DNA of 64,000 nt from Candidatus Flexicrinis proximus. GTDB taxonomy: Bacteria > Chloroflexota > Anaerolineae > Aggregatilineales > Phototrophicaceae. Positions 16,852-25,468 of this stretch are shown here, piece by piece; the first letter of the stretch is position 1; every line of letters starts with the position of its first letter. Made by a program: the position numbers and the translations under genes. The stretch covers positions 226,149 through 290,148 of the forward strand of contig JADJQF010000016.1 in assembly GCA_016712885.1 (NCBI GenBank), written 5' to 3'. The notes beneath the pieces were generated by a model, which worked only from the letters and a program-made list of their open reading frames with translations, did not search any database and was not told the origin of the DNA.

Positions 16852-18729
16852 TTAGTCGATCTTACGGTGCAGGCGCGAGCGCGTGAAGGTCAGGAAGCTC
16901 TGGACTTCGTCACTGCCGAGCTCGCGTCCCGGCATGAGGGCCATATAGGCGTCGGCCCAGATGGTATCGGGCTGCCACGAGTCGCGCAGAGAACAGGCTG
17001 CTTCCGCCGAGATGCGTTTGAGATCGGCGACGATTTCGCTGGCGAGATAGGTGGTCTGCACGTCGCAGAACACATAGACAAAGTCGGCGTGGACGTTCAT
17101 GGCATGGATCGGCCAGCCGAGCGCGCGGAGGCGGCTGTCGAATTCGAGGACGACGGCCTGAGCGACGTCGGCGGTGAGGGGATCGTCGGGGTCGGCCAGC
17201 ATCCAGACGGCGGTGAAGGGCAGGCGCGCCATGGTCATCTGGGTGTCGGCGGAGTCGTCTTCCGGCTCGGCGGCGCGCAGCTTTTCGAGGGTGGCGGCGA
17301 CGGCGTCGCTCTGGGCGCGGATTTCGCGCACGGGCAGATCTCCGGCGAAGGCCATCGAGAGCGCGAAGCCGTCATCGGTGCGGCGCGTGTGGAGCATGTA
17401 TTCCTGACGGCTGGTGGGCAGGGTGATGTAGCGGATGCGCGCCTGGGTCCCGCGCACATCCCAATCGCTGCCGATGACCGAGCGAAGTTCCTCGATTTCC
17501 TCGGTGGGCATCTCGCCGCTGTAGGCCAGCATGGTCTGCCCCTGGGTCAGGATCAGGACAGAGGCGGCTGTGCCAAGCTGCTCGTAAGTCAGGTTCAGGG
17601 CGCGGCGCAGGTCCGAGGGGCTGAGGGCGGCTGGCGGCTGGGGCGTGGCGGCAGCAGGCACGTCCAAGTCCGCACCGGCGGGCGGCGCTGCAGCGTCCGG
17701 CTTCTTCTTGACGGGGCGGCGCTGACCGGGGATTTTGATACCGGGGGGGGGCGGCGGCGCGGGTTCGGCGCTGACGGCTGGCTCCAGGCTGGCGGCCGGC
17801 GGGGGTTCGACGGCTTGTTCGGCCGGCGGCTCTTTGGCGGGCGCGGGAGGCGGGAGGGCGGCGGCCGGCTGCGTTTTGACGGCGGGAGGCTCGTCCAAAT
17901 CGGCGTCCGCGTCGTCAAATACCGGCGCAGGCACTTCGGGACGGGGGCGGGTATCGTCAGGGGCGGCGACCGGCTCGGTGGGCAGGGCGACGGATGGCGG
18001 TTCGGCTGGCGACTCAGGCGGGGCGACGGCGATACCCGCGAACGGATCGTCATCGGCCTTCGCTGGCGGCGGCAGGACCGGCTCGGCGGGTACGGGCTGC
18101 CCCTCGTCAGTGTCGCTGGGGCGCGGGGTGATTTCGACGACGTACATGCTCTCGTCCAGCGGCGTGCGCGGCAGCAGGGCGCGGACGGCTTCGCGGACGG
18201 TGCCGCCTTCGGCGACGGTGGGGATGGGCGGCTCTTCGGCGGCGATGCGCGCGAAGGGATCGGGCTGCGAGGGGTCGTTGGGCGGCGTTTGCGGCGGGCC
18301 GCCGGTGATGGGATTGACCATTTCAACCGGGCGGCGCACGGGGGTCGGGGGCCGGTTATCGAGGGCGGGCGGCGGCGGGAATAAGCGCCGGAGCAGCGGC
18401 TCGATCTCACGGGCGCGGGCCGGCAGGGGAATTGTGCCGTCGGCGCGAAGCTTGGAAACGGCCTCGTCGGGCGCATTGGTCAGCAGCAGCCGGAGTTTCG
18501 GGTTGAGCTTGCGGAGGGCGACGGATACTTCGCCGACGTTGGGCGAGCGGATGGCAATGTCCAGCACAGCCGCGTCGGGCGGCGTGACGCGCGCGAATTC
18601 AAGCGCATTGGCCGGCGAGGTAAACGGGCGCGCTTCAAACCCGCCCACGGCCTCCAATGCATTTTTTATCCCGACGGCCTGATTGAGCTTCGGGTTGACG
18701 ATCAGCACCCGCACACGCGATTCCGGCAT
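16852..18729 (-). CDS. Receiver-roadblock-IS200-like transposase domain fusion protein
   Basis: A 625-aa multidomain protein. Residues 1-115 resemble a response-regulator receiver (VRVLIVNPKLNQAVGIKNAL, AAVLDIAIRSPNVG). Residues 120-375 are a Pro/Ala-rich linker. Residues 380-500 look like a roadblock/LC7-type domain (YEQLGTAASVLILTQGQTML). The final 110 residues follow the plan of an IS200/Y1 transposase (VHADFVYVFCDV, IVADLKRISAEA, WADAYMALMPGRELGSDEVQ), but the HUH histidines appear as F-V-Y and the catalytic Tyr position as Phe. It is therefore probably a domesticated, inactive nucleic-acid-binding domain. Start ATG 18729 has GGGAGA upstream. The domain reading is by eye. Confidence 0.65.
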   Translation of the reverse strand: MPESRVRVLIVNPKLNQAVGIKNALEAVGGFEARPFTSPANALEFARVTPPDAAVLDIAIRSPNVGEVSVALRKLNPKLRLLLTNAPDEAVSKLRADGTIPLPARAREIEPLLRRLFPPPPALDNRPPTPVRRPVEMVNPITGGPPQTPPNDPSQPDPFARIAAEEPPIPTVAEGGTVREAVRALLPRTPLDESMYVVEITPRPSDTDEGQPVPAEPVLPPPAKADDDPFAGIAVAPPESPAEPPSVALPTEPVAAPDDTRPRPEVPAPVFDDADADLDEPPAVKTQPAAALPPPAPAKEPPAEQAVEPPPAASLEPAVSAEPAPPPPPGIKIPGQRRPVKKKPDAAAPPAGADLDVPAAATPQPPAALSPSDLRRALNLTYEQLGTAASVLILTQGQTMLAYSGEMPTEEIEELRSVIGSDWDVRGTQARIRYITLPTSRQEYMLHTRRTDDGFALSMAFAGDLPVREIRAQSDAVAATLEKLRAAEPEDDSADTQMTMARLPFTAVWMLADPDDPLTADVAQAVVLEFDSRLRALGWPIHAMNVHADFVYVFCDVQTTYLASEIVADLKRISAEAACSLRDSWQPDTIWADAYMALMPGRELGSDEVQSFLTFTRSRLHRKID

Positions 18730-18865
18730 CGAGTCTCCCGACCCGCGAAATTCCACAATGTTTACAGTGTAACGTGTTTTCCGCGTCTCGTGGTATGGCA
18801 ATCGCGGTGCCAGAGCGGCGGACGCCGATTATCGCGTCCGCCGCCGGGGATGGGTTATGGAGCGA

Positions 18866-21124
18866 TCAGGCCAGCAGGCTGTGCAGGTAGACGCCGGTGA
18901 GCGAGTTCTGCGCGCTGAGGATGTCGGTCGGGGTGCCTTCGAACATGACGCGACCGCCTTTACTGCCGCCTTCCGGCCCCATGTCGATGATCCAGTCGGC
19001 GTTCTTGATCACGTCGAGGTTATGTTCGATGACGATGACCGTATTGCCGGTGTCGACCAGGCGGTTCATGATGGTGAGGAGGCGGCCGATGTCGGACATG
19101 TGCAGGCCGGTGGTCGGCTCGTCCATGACGTAGATGCTGCCCTTCTTGTGAAGTTCGGTGGCGAGCTTGATGCGCTGACATTCACCGCCGGAGAGCGTAC
19201 TCAGGGGCTGGCCGAGGGTCAGGTAATCGAGACCGACGTCGCTCATAGCCTGGAGTTTGCCGACGATCTCCTTGACCGTAAAGTATTCGAGCGCCTGCTG
19301 CACGGTCATGGCCAGGACGTCGCTGATGGAGCGGCCGTTGAGGGTATAGGACAGGACTTCTTCCTTGAAGCGTTTGCCGCCGCAGACCTCGCAGGGGGTC
19401 TTGACCTCGCCCAGCGAGGCCAGGTCGGTGTAGATGACGCCCAACCCCTGACAGGTTTCGCAGGCGCCTTTGGAGTTGAAGCTGAAGAGCGAGGGACTGA
19501 CCTTATTGGCGGAGGCGAAGGCCTTGCGGACGTCGTCCATGATGCCGGTATAGGTGGCGGGGTTGGAGCGCGTCGAGGCGCCGACGGCGGACTGGTCGAT
19601 CATGATGGCGTCGGGGTACTGGCGCCGGAAGACCTGATTGATGAGCGAGCTCTTGCCGGAACCTGCCACGCCGGTGACGACCGTGAGCACGCCAGTGGGG
19701 ATGTCCACGCTGACGTGCTGGAGGTTATTGACGTGGGCGTTGACGATCGGAAGGCGGCCTTTGGCGGCCCTGAAGTGCGACTTAATCGGCATCGACTGCT
19801 TCATGTGCCGGCCGGTCAGGGTGTCGGCGGCGAGCAGGCCGCCGAAGCTGCCCTCGTAGACGATCTGGCCACCGCCCCTGCCCGCGCGCGGGCCGACATC
19901 CACGATGTGGTCGGCGACTTTGATGACGTCGGGGTCGTGTTCGACGACCAGGACCGTGTTGCCTTTGTCGCGCAGGCGCTGGAGCAGTTCGTTCATGCGG
20001 TGGACATCCCGCGGGTGCAGGCCGATGCTCGGCTCGTCGAAGATGTACATCACGTCCATCAGGCTGCTGCTGAGATGTTTGACGACCTTGACGCGCTGCG
20101 ACTCGCCGCCGGAGAGGGTATCGGTCGGGCGGCTGAGGGTGAGATATTCGAGGCCGATGTCGATCAGGTGCTGGAGGCGCTCGGTCAGGGAGGTGACGAT
20201 CGGCGCAGCTTCGACCGCCCGGATGTCGCGGATGACGCCGATCAGCTGGCTGATCTCCATCCCGGCCAGCTGGGCGATGTTCCAGCCGTTAATGGTGCTG
20301 CTCAATGCGGCCTGACTGAGGCGCGTGCCTTTGCACAGGTGGCAGGGGCCGAAGGTGAGATAGGGCGCGACGACCTTTTGGGTGCGCTCGGAGAGGGTCT
20401 TGATGTCACGGGTGATGTATTTGCGGGTGAACTTGTCGATCACGCCTTCGAAGGTGAGGTTCATGGTCTTGCTGCCGATTTGGGTCTTCACCTTGTAGGG
20501 TTTACCGTGGAGCAGGCGCTCCATCTCATCCGGGGTGAAGTCGGCGAGCTTTTTGTCGTTGTCGAACAGGCCGGAATTGATGCAGAGGCTCCAGTCCCAC
20601 GAGTCGACGGCGTAATCCGGGAACAGGATGCAGCCCTGGTTGAGGGACTTGGAGAGGTCGAGGAAGCGGTCGAGGTCAACCCCCAGGCGCTCGCCGACGC
20701 CGTTGCAGTCCGGGCACATGCCTTTCGGGTCGTTGAACGAAAACATATAGGAGCCGCCGATGTGCGGGCGGCCGATGCGCGAGAAGAGCAGGCGAAGGAC
20801 GGAGTAGATGTCGGTGATGGTGCCCATGGTGGAGTGCGATCCGCCGCCCATGCGCTTCTGGTCGACGACGATGGCCATGCTCAGGTTCTCGATGGCGTCG
20901 GCGTCCGGCTGGGCATAACGCGGCAGGAAATTGCGGATGAACATGCTGAAGTTTTCGTTGAGCAGGCGGAGGGCTTCGGTTGCGATGGTGTCAAAGACGA
21001 TGGAGGATTTGCCAGAACCGGAAACGCCGGTGAAGATGGTGATCTTGCGTTTGGGGATGCGCAGCGAGACATTTTTGAGGTTGTTCTCGCGCGCGCCGCG
21101 GATCTCGATGTATTCCTGTGTCAC
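18866..21124 (-). CDS. Short UvrA-like ABC ATPase
   Basis: A 752-aa member of the UvrA family with two ABC ATPase modules: Walker A GVSGSGKSS and GVAGSGKSS, two LSGGE(S/C)QR signatures, Walker B MDEPTTGLH and DEPSIGLH, and zinc-binding CxxC pairs (CPDCNGVG, CETCQGLG...CEVCGG). At about 750 aa it is shorter than housekeeping UvrA (about 940) and matches the class II/DrrC-like proteins linked to drug resistance or auxiliary repair. Start GTG 21124 follows AAGGAG at 21133-21138; the longer ATG frame lacks a ribosome-binding site. Confidence 0.9.
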   Translation of the reverse strand: MTQEYIEIRGARENNLKNVSLRIPKRKITIFTGVSGSGKSSIVFDTIATEALRLLNENFSMFIRNFLPRYAQPDADAIENLSMAIVVDQKRMGGGSHSTMGTITDIYSVLRLLFSRIGRPHIGGSYMFSFNDPKGMCPDCNGVGERLGVDLDRFLDLSKSLNQGCILFPDYAVDSWDWSLCINSGLFDNDKKLADFTPDEMERLLHGKPYKVKTQIGSKTMNLTFEGVIDKFTRKYITRDIKTLSERTQKVVAPYLTFGPCHLCKGTRLSQAALSSTINGWNIAQLAGMEISQLIGVIRDIRAVEAAPIVTSLTERLQHLIDIGLEYLTLSRPTDTLSGGESQRVKVVKHLSSSLMDVMYIFDEPSIGLHPRDVHRMNELLQRLRDKGNTVLVVEHDPDVIKVADHIVDVGPRAGRGGGQIVYEGSFGGLLAADTLTGRHMKQSMPIKSHFRAAKGRLPIVNAHVNNLQHVSVDIPTGVLTVVTGVAGSGKSSLINQVFRRQYPDAIMIDQSAVGASTRSNPATYTGIMDDVRKAFASANKVSPSLFSFNSKGACETCQGLGVIYTDLASLGEVKTPCEVCGGKRFKEEVLSYTLNGRSISDVLAMTVQQALEYFTVKEIVGKLQAMSDVGLDYLTLGQPLSTLSGGECQRIKLATELHKKGSIYVMDEPTTGLHMSDIGRLLTIMNRLVDTGNTVIVIEHNLDVIKNADWIIDMGPEGGSKGGRVMFEGTPTDILSAQNSLTGVYLHSLLA

Positions 21125-21244
21125 GGCAGACTCCTTGATCCTTTTCGATAAACAGCATCCATTCCGACACAAAGGCCAGGCCTCGACGGGAAGGGAGTCG
21201 AGGCCTGTGTGCAACCGGAGTTGTTTTGGGTGCGAAATGGATAT

Positions 21245-21430
21245 TTAACGTGAGTTATGGATAACCTGGGGTTTCACCCCAAACCCCAGCAGGGATGCAA
21301 ACCCCTGCACCCTTCTTTTGCCTTCGGCTTCGCAGGCAAAGCCGCAGGCCATGAGGGAGTCCAGAGGGCGCAAGTCCTGGGGTGGAGGTGCGGAGGCAAA
21401 GCCTCTGCACACCTTATCCATAACTAACAT
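21245..21430 (-). repeat. Interspersed repeat family A, reverse-oriented copy
   Basis: Reads on the minus strand: a GTGCAGAGGCTTTGCCTCCGCACC block, CCAGGACTTGCGCCCTCTGGACTCCC, a palindrome around GCGGCTTTGCCTGC...GCAGGCAAAGCCGC and a tail GGGTTTGCATCCCTGCTGGGGTTTGGGGTGAAACCCC. The AT-richer ends (AACGTGAGTTATGGATAA, TTATCCATAACTAACATTA) could be element boundaries. Confidence 0.65.
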
Positions 21431-21551
21431 TACTTCAACATTTTACCACCGGACGCGGTGCGGAATCCGGCGCAGAACCCTCAATAACGCGGTGATTCCG
21501 GCCCTGAGATTCAGGGCGGACTGACGGGAAGCGCGCCGCTGAAGAAACCGG

Positions 21552-21995
21552 TCAGCCGAGTTTTGCGACGATGGCGGCGATGCGCCGGTCACGGGTTTCC
21601 TGCGTTTTGGCGTCTTCGACCTGGCGGACGAATTCCTTGCGCCCGGACCAGGCCGTCTTGTCGAAGGCCTCACGCGCGCCGGGTTTGGCAGCCAGGGCGG
21701 CGGCCAGATCGGCGGGAACGTCGACGGTACGCGGCTCTTCGTCCAGCTCAAGCTGCACTTCGATTTCCTGATCCAGCACGACGCCGGCGGCTTCGCGGCG
21801 TTCCTGGCTGAGCGCGATCATGAAGTCGCCCCCCATTACGGCGACCGTCGAGCGGTAGCTATAGCCGCCAATGGTGACTTTGACGGGCGGTTTCTTGCCC
21901 TTGCCGAACGATTCGATGACCTCCGGGGGGACCCGGATGCCGGTCGCGTTGACGGTGCCATCTTTGCGAATGGTGACCTTGAATACTGCCTTCAT
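21552..21995 (-). CDS. DUF1905/YdeI (OmdA)-like protein
   Basis: A 147-aa protein with a small beta-barrel DUF1905 region (MKAVFKVTIRKDGTVNATGI through KVTIGGYSYRSTVAVMGGDF, residues 1-75), followed by an OmdA-type helical tail (FDKTAWSGRKEFVRQVEDAK), the YdeI/bacteriocin-protection-like family. ATG 21995 has GGAGGG upstream; the longer frame reads into a repeat. Molecular function of the family is poorly known. Confidence 0.85.
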   Translation of the reverse strand: MKAVFKVTIRKDGTVNATGIRVPPEVIESFGKGKKPPVKVTIGGYSYRSTVAVMGGDFMIALSQERREAAGVVLDQEIEVQLELDEEPRTVDVPADLAAALAAKPGAREAFDKTAWSGRKEFVRQVEDAKTQETRDRRIAAIVAKLG

Positions 21996-22027
21996 CGTGC
22001 TGCCCTCCGTGTATATCCTGTTTTCAA

Positions 22028-22180
22028 GCGTGGAGGCGCCGCCTCCACACCTCCGCGAGAGGGTTGTCACCCTCTCGACTCCCGCATTTGGGAATTGAAC
22101 AGGCTTGCCTGTTCAATTCCCACTGGGAGGCGCAAGAGTGCGAACGCTGCCGCCGGGGTGTGGGGGAGACCCCAAACACG
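22028..22180 (+). repeat. Interspersed repeat family A, copy 6
   Basis: GTGGAGGCGCCGCCTCCAC, ACCTCCGCGAGAGGGTTGTCACCCTCTCGACTCCCGCAT, a palindrome AATTGAACAGGCTTGCCTGTTCAATT and the GTGCGAACGCTGCCGCCGGGG tail. It sits between two minus-strand genes. Confidence 0.8.
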
Positions 22181-22184
22181 CGGC

Positions 22185-22691
22185 CTAGATCTTCATCGAG
22201 GCAGTCGTGCGGTAGTACGCGGTGATATGAACGGCGAGCTTTTCCCAGCTTTCGGTCCAGCCCTGCTCCATGCCGCCGACCGCGCCCGCGATTTCCGGGG
22301 CCGATTTGAGCACGACGGCTTCCATGGTGATGAGGGTCTTGCCGTCTTTATCCTCGAAGGTGATGGTATTGCGGACTTCGAGCAGGTAGCCGCCGTTGGG
22401 GTCTTCGAAGGCAGTGGAGTGGAGGACGATGCGCTCATTGGGGACAAGCTCGGTGAAGGTGGCGAGGCTGGGATAGATCGAGCCGTCCGGACCCTGCATG
22501 TGGATAACCAGAGCGCCGCCGGGGCGGGCGTCTACCTCGACATGCGGGTTGGTGAAGCCATGCGGCCCCCACCAGGCTTTGAGGTGCTGTGGGTCGAGCC
22601 AGGCGTTATAGACCAGCTCACGCGGGGCATCGAACGAGCGGGAGATGGTCACTTCGGTGGGGGCTAGCACGGGACTACTCTGATCGGCCAT
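22185..22691 (-). CDS. SRPBCC/AHSA1 domain protein
   Basis: A 168-aa START-like (AHSA1) protein with the classic beginning ISRSFDAPRELVYNAWLDPQHLKAWWGP, the central GGALVIHMQGPDG and the C-terminal helix GMEQGWTESWEKLAVHI. The family binds hydrophobic ligands, and members are frequently encoded behind an ArsR-type regulator, as here: its start overlaps the 3' end of the ArsR gene by 17 bp. It is probably a self-regulated ligand-binding pair. ATG 22691 is chosen by family N-terminus. Confidence 0.92.
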   Translation of the reverse strand: MADQSSPVLAPTEVTISRSFDAPRELVYNAWLDPQHLKAWWGPHGFTNPHVEVDARPGGALVIHMQGPDGSIYPSLATFTELVPNERIVLHSTAFEDPNGGYLLEVRNTITFEDKDGKTLITMEAVVLKSAPEIAGAVGGMEQGWTESWEKLAVHITAYYRTTASMKI

Positions 22692-23031
22692 CGTTGTTCT
22701 CCTCTGATTTGTGCTGCAAGGCTTTAAGGTAGGCGTCCAGGCGGTCAAAGCGCTGTTCCCAGATCGTCCGGTACTGGTCGAGCCAGTCCGAGACCTCTTT
22801 CAGCCGGCCCACCTCAAGCCGGCTGGGGCGCCACTGGGCTTCACGGCCGCGCGCGATGAGGCCAGCGTTTTCCAGCACCTTGAGGTGTTTGGAGATCGCG
22901 GGGAGGCTCATATCGAACGGCTCGGCCAATTCCTTGACGGTCGCCTCACCCTGCGCGAGCCGGGCCAGGATGGCGCGGCGCGTGGGATCGGCGAGGGCGG
23001 CGAAGGTGATGCTCAGTGGGTCGGTGGACAT
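22675..23031 (-). CDS. ArsR-family transcriptional regulator
   Basis: A 118-aa winged-helix regulator starting MSTDPLSITFAALADPTRR. The HTH is FDMSLPAISKHLKVLENAGL, followed by the wing IARGREAQWRPSRLE. No metal-binding ELCVCDL motif is present, so it belongs to the SRPBCC-linked, non-metal branch. ATG 23031 is preferred over the upstream start at 23079 because it matches the family N-terminus and leaves the operator upstream. Confidence 0.92.
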   Translation of the reverse strand: MSTDPLSITFAALADPTRRAILARLAQGEATVKELAEPFDMSLPAISKHLKVLENAGLIARGREAQWRPSRLEVGRLKEVSDWLDQYRTIWEQRFDRLDAYLKALQHKSEENNDGRSE

Positions 23032-23051
23032 ACCAGCGTGTTTAACCCGTA

Positions 23052-23064
23052 AGTTAATTAACCT
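23052..23064. promoter_or_regulatory. Palindrome upstream of the ArsR gene, candidate operator
   Basis: AGTTAATTAACCT is centred on TTAATTAA, about 20 bp before the ArsR start codon and unusually AT-rich for this region. An ArsR dimer operator at this position would autoregulate the pair. Confidence 0.5.
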
Positions 23065-23251
23065 ACTAGTAAAATACAACGGTTCTCAACCGGCGTCAAG
23101 CAGTTTCTGGACGAATGTTCGCTTTTCTCATCCAGCGTTCTGTTAGGGCGTGACATTTGTAACGGCATCCCGGAGCCTTAAATCCACGTAAAATCGGGCG
23201 CGGCGGGCGTACAATGAAAGCGAGTCCCTGTTGAAGGAAGACCGCCCCTGC

Positions 23252-23938
23252 ATGCCGCACATCCTGCTGATCGACGATGAACTGAAACTCACCGGTCCAC
23301 TGCGCGACTCGTTTGAGCGCGACGGCTATCAGGTGACGGTCGCCCACGATGGCTACAGCGGCCTGAGCATGGCGATGGTGAGCCGTCCGGACGTGATTGT
23401 GCTGGACGTGATGATGCCGGGGCTGGACGGCTGGCAGGTCTGCCGGACGCTGCGCGAACATTCGGTCACGCCGATCATCATGCTGACGGCGCTGGGAGAC
23501 CCGACCGACCGTATTCAAGGGCTTGAACTGGGCGCCGACGATTACCTGGTCAAGCCGTTCACCTATAACGCGCTTGAGGCGCACGTGCGCGCGATGCTGC
23601 GCCGGGTCCGCTACGATGCGGGAAGCCAGCCGGCACGGCGGATTGAGGTGGGCGATATCGTGCTCGACATCGACGCGCACAGCGTGAGCAAAAGCGGCCA
23701 GCCGGTCAACCTGCGCCAGAAGGAATACGAAATCCTGGCGCTGCTGATGACGCACCTCGGTAAAGTGGTCACCCGCGAGCAGTTGTTCGACGAAGTGTGG
23801 GGAACGGACTGGCTGGGGGATACGCGGACGCTGGACGTCCATATCAGCTGGCTGCGCGCCAAGCTGGAGGCCGACCCGGCCAAACCGGTCTACCTGCAGA
23901 CGGTGCGAGGGGTGGGATACCGCTTTGTCACGCCTTAG
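23252..23938 (+). CDS. OmpR/PhoB-family response regulator
   Basis: A 228-aa response regulator. The receiver has the acidic pair Asp8/Asp9, phosphoacceptor Asp52 in VIVLDVMMPG, switch Thr in MLTALGD and Lys in LVKPF. The C-terminal OmpR winged helix contains LRQKEYEILALLM and the ending LQTVRGVGYRFVTP. ATG 23252 follows AAGGAAG. It forms a two-component pair with the histidine kinase downstream; the junction between them is altered (see 23929-24011). Confidence 0.95.
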   Translation: MPHILLIDDELKLTGPLRDSFERDGYQVTVAHDGYSGLSMAMVSRPDVIVLDVMMPGLDGWQVCRTLREHSVTPIIMLTALGDPTDRIQGLELGADDYLVKPFTYNALEAHVRAMLRRVRYDAGSQPARRIEVGDIVLDIDAHSVSKSGQPVNLRQKEYEILALLMTHLGKVVTREQLFDEVWGTDWLGDTRTLDVHISWLRAKLEADPAKPVYLQTVRGVGYRFVTP

Positions 23939-24011
23939 GGCTGCAGGGGGGGCGCCCTCCCCTTCTGGGGCCAGCCGGAACTCCGTCGAAAGAGCATAGC
24001 ACGCCTTAGGG
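23929..24011 (+). repeat. 71-bp insertion bounded by CACGCCTTAGGG direct repeats
   Basis: CACGCCTTAGGG occurs at 23929-23940, covering the response-regulator stop, and again at 24000-24011. Deleting one copy plus the intervening DNA restores an overlap in which a TTG inside the regulator's last codons begins the kinase as MSRLRDFLLGRSIRRRILIA. As it stands, no ATG, GTG or TTG precedes the first transmembrane segment, and the kinase frame is the same as the regulator's with only the TAG between. Confidence 0.7.
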
Positions 24012-24064
24012 ACTTTCTGCTTGGCCGGTCGATCCGGCGGCGCATCCTGATCGCGTTCATCAGC

Positions 24065-25468
24065 GTGGTGATCGCCGGGGCGCTGGTGCAGCTGGTTATC
24101 GCCGGGGTCCAACTTCAGGATGCCACGTTCGAGTATCACCGGTCGCGGCTGCAGGCGCACGGGCAGGATCTGGCGGCGGTGATGGCGGAGCCGCTTGAAC
24201 ACTATCTGGCCGAGGACGACAACGAGGCGTTTACGCGGGTGGTAGCGGCGATGCACGGCGACCCGTACGACGCCTATCTGCTGTTTGACGACCAACTCGA
24301 CCTGATCGGCTCATCGCTCGCGGCTGCCGTCGACCAATTCGGGGTGCTGACGCCGGAGCTGGCGGCGGCGCGCGAAACCGGCGTCGGCTCCGACGTGCGC
24401 CGGGATGCCGAAGGCGAGGAATACCTGTATGTCGCGGTCCCGATCCGCTACGAGAGCGCCTATCTGGGCTATCTGGTGGTGTCGGAGGAGATGGAGCCGA
24501 TCCGGGCGGAGATGATGGGACACTGGCTGACGCTGATGGCGGCGCTGCTGCCGGTCATCGCGGGGGTGGTGGCGGCCGGGCTATGGGTGTCAGCGAGTAT
24601 TGCGCGGCCGGTGCGCGACCTGCGCGGGCTGGCGCTGCAGATGGCCGGCGGCGACCTGAGCGCGCGCGCAGACATCAGGACGACGGACGAGATCGGCACG
24701 CTGAGCCAGGCGTTCAATACGATGGCCGAGAAGCTGTCGATTCTGGTGCGCGCGCAGAAGAACTTCGTGAGCAACGCGGCGCACGAGCTGCGCACGCCGC
24801 TGATGACCAGCGCTTTAAGGATCGAAGCGTTGAACGATCCCGTGTTGAGCGAACCGCAGCGCAAGGCGTATCTGGCCGAACTGCGCGAGGAAACGCGGCA
24901 CATGGCCGAACTGGTCGACTCGCTGCTGACGCTTTCGCGGGTGGAGGAAGGCCGCTGGGAGACCGGGGAACAGGCCTGCGACAGCGTCGCGGTGCTGCAC
25001 GACTCGGCGCGCGAGTGGCGGCAGCAGGCCGCGCATAAAGGCGTGGCGTTCGCGCTGCCGGCGGTGGAAGACCTGCCCGACGCGGCGGTTCCGGCCACCG
25101 ACCTGCGGCTGATCTTCGACAACCTGCTGGGCAACGCGGTCAAATATACGTCTCAGGGGGCGATCACGGTGCAGGCCAGCGCCGATGGTGGCCGCCTGCG
25201 CTTCAGCGTCACGGACACGGGACTCGGTTTCACGCCGGAGGACGGCGCGCGGCTGTTCGAACGGTTCTTCCGCGCCGATGCCGTCCGCAACCAGCACATC
25301 CCCGGCACCGGGCTGGGCCTGTCGGTGGTCCAGGCGATCGCGGCCCATTGGGGCGGCGAGATCAGCGCCCGCAGCGACGGCCCCGGCCATGGCGCGACGG
25401 TTACGGTGTCGATTCCGGCTGTGCAGGCGCGGCCGGACGGGCGGGCCGCGGCGCGCGTTCCGGTTTAG
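24065..25468 (+). CDS. Sensor histidine kinase, start codon displaced
   Basis: A membrane histidine kinase: first transmembrane helix around residues 1-18, an extracytoplasmic sensor of about 140 residues, second helix ALLPVIAGVVAAGLWV, HAMP linker, phosphoacceptor His240 in NAAHELRTPL, N-box FDNLLGNAVKYT, DTGLGF and GTGLGLSVVQ ATP-lid motifs. The GTG at 24065 is the first standard start but begins inside the first membrane helix; conceptual sequence upstream (RRRILIAFIS) completes it, so the natural start is probably lost or non-standard because of the 71-bp insertion. It probably signals to the regulator at 23252. Its last 68 bp overlap the convergent ferric-reductase gene. Confidence 0.85.
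   Translation: MVIAGALVQLVIAGVQLQDATFEYHRSRLQAHGQDLAAVMAEPLEHYLAEDDNEAFTRVVAAMHGDPYDAYLLFDDQLDLIGSSLAAAVDQFGVLTPELAAARETGVGSDVRRDAEGEEYLYVAVPIRYESAYLGYLVVSEEMEPIRAEMMGHWLTLMAALLPVIAGVVAAGLWVSASIARPVRDLRGLALQMAGGDLSARADIRTTDEIGTLSQAFNTMAEKLSILVRAQKNFVSNAAHELRTPLMTSALRIEALNDPVLSEPQRKAYLAELREETRHMAELVDSLLTLSRVEEGRWETGEQACDSVAVLHDSAREWRQQAAHKGVAFALPAVEDLPDAAVPATDLRLIFDNLLGNAVKYTSQGAITVQASADGGRLRFSVTDTGLGFTPEDGARLFERFFRADAVRNQHIPGTGLGLSVVQAIAAHWGGEISARSDGPGHGATVTVSIPAVQARPDGRAAARVPV

Noticed and set aside
16843..18384. 513-codon plus-strand frame
   Set aside because: Antisense to the receiver-roadblock gene; Gly/Arg-rich composition of a GC-rich shadow, no domain.
18857..21151. 764-codon plus-strand frame
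   Set aside because: Complement of the UvrA-like gene; all ABC motifs are on the minus strand.
23996..24064. ATA or CTG as the kinase start
   Set aside because: Non-standard start codons cannot be supported from sequence; recorded under the 71-bp insertion instead.
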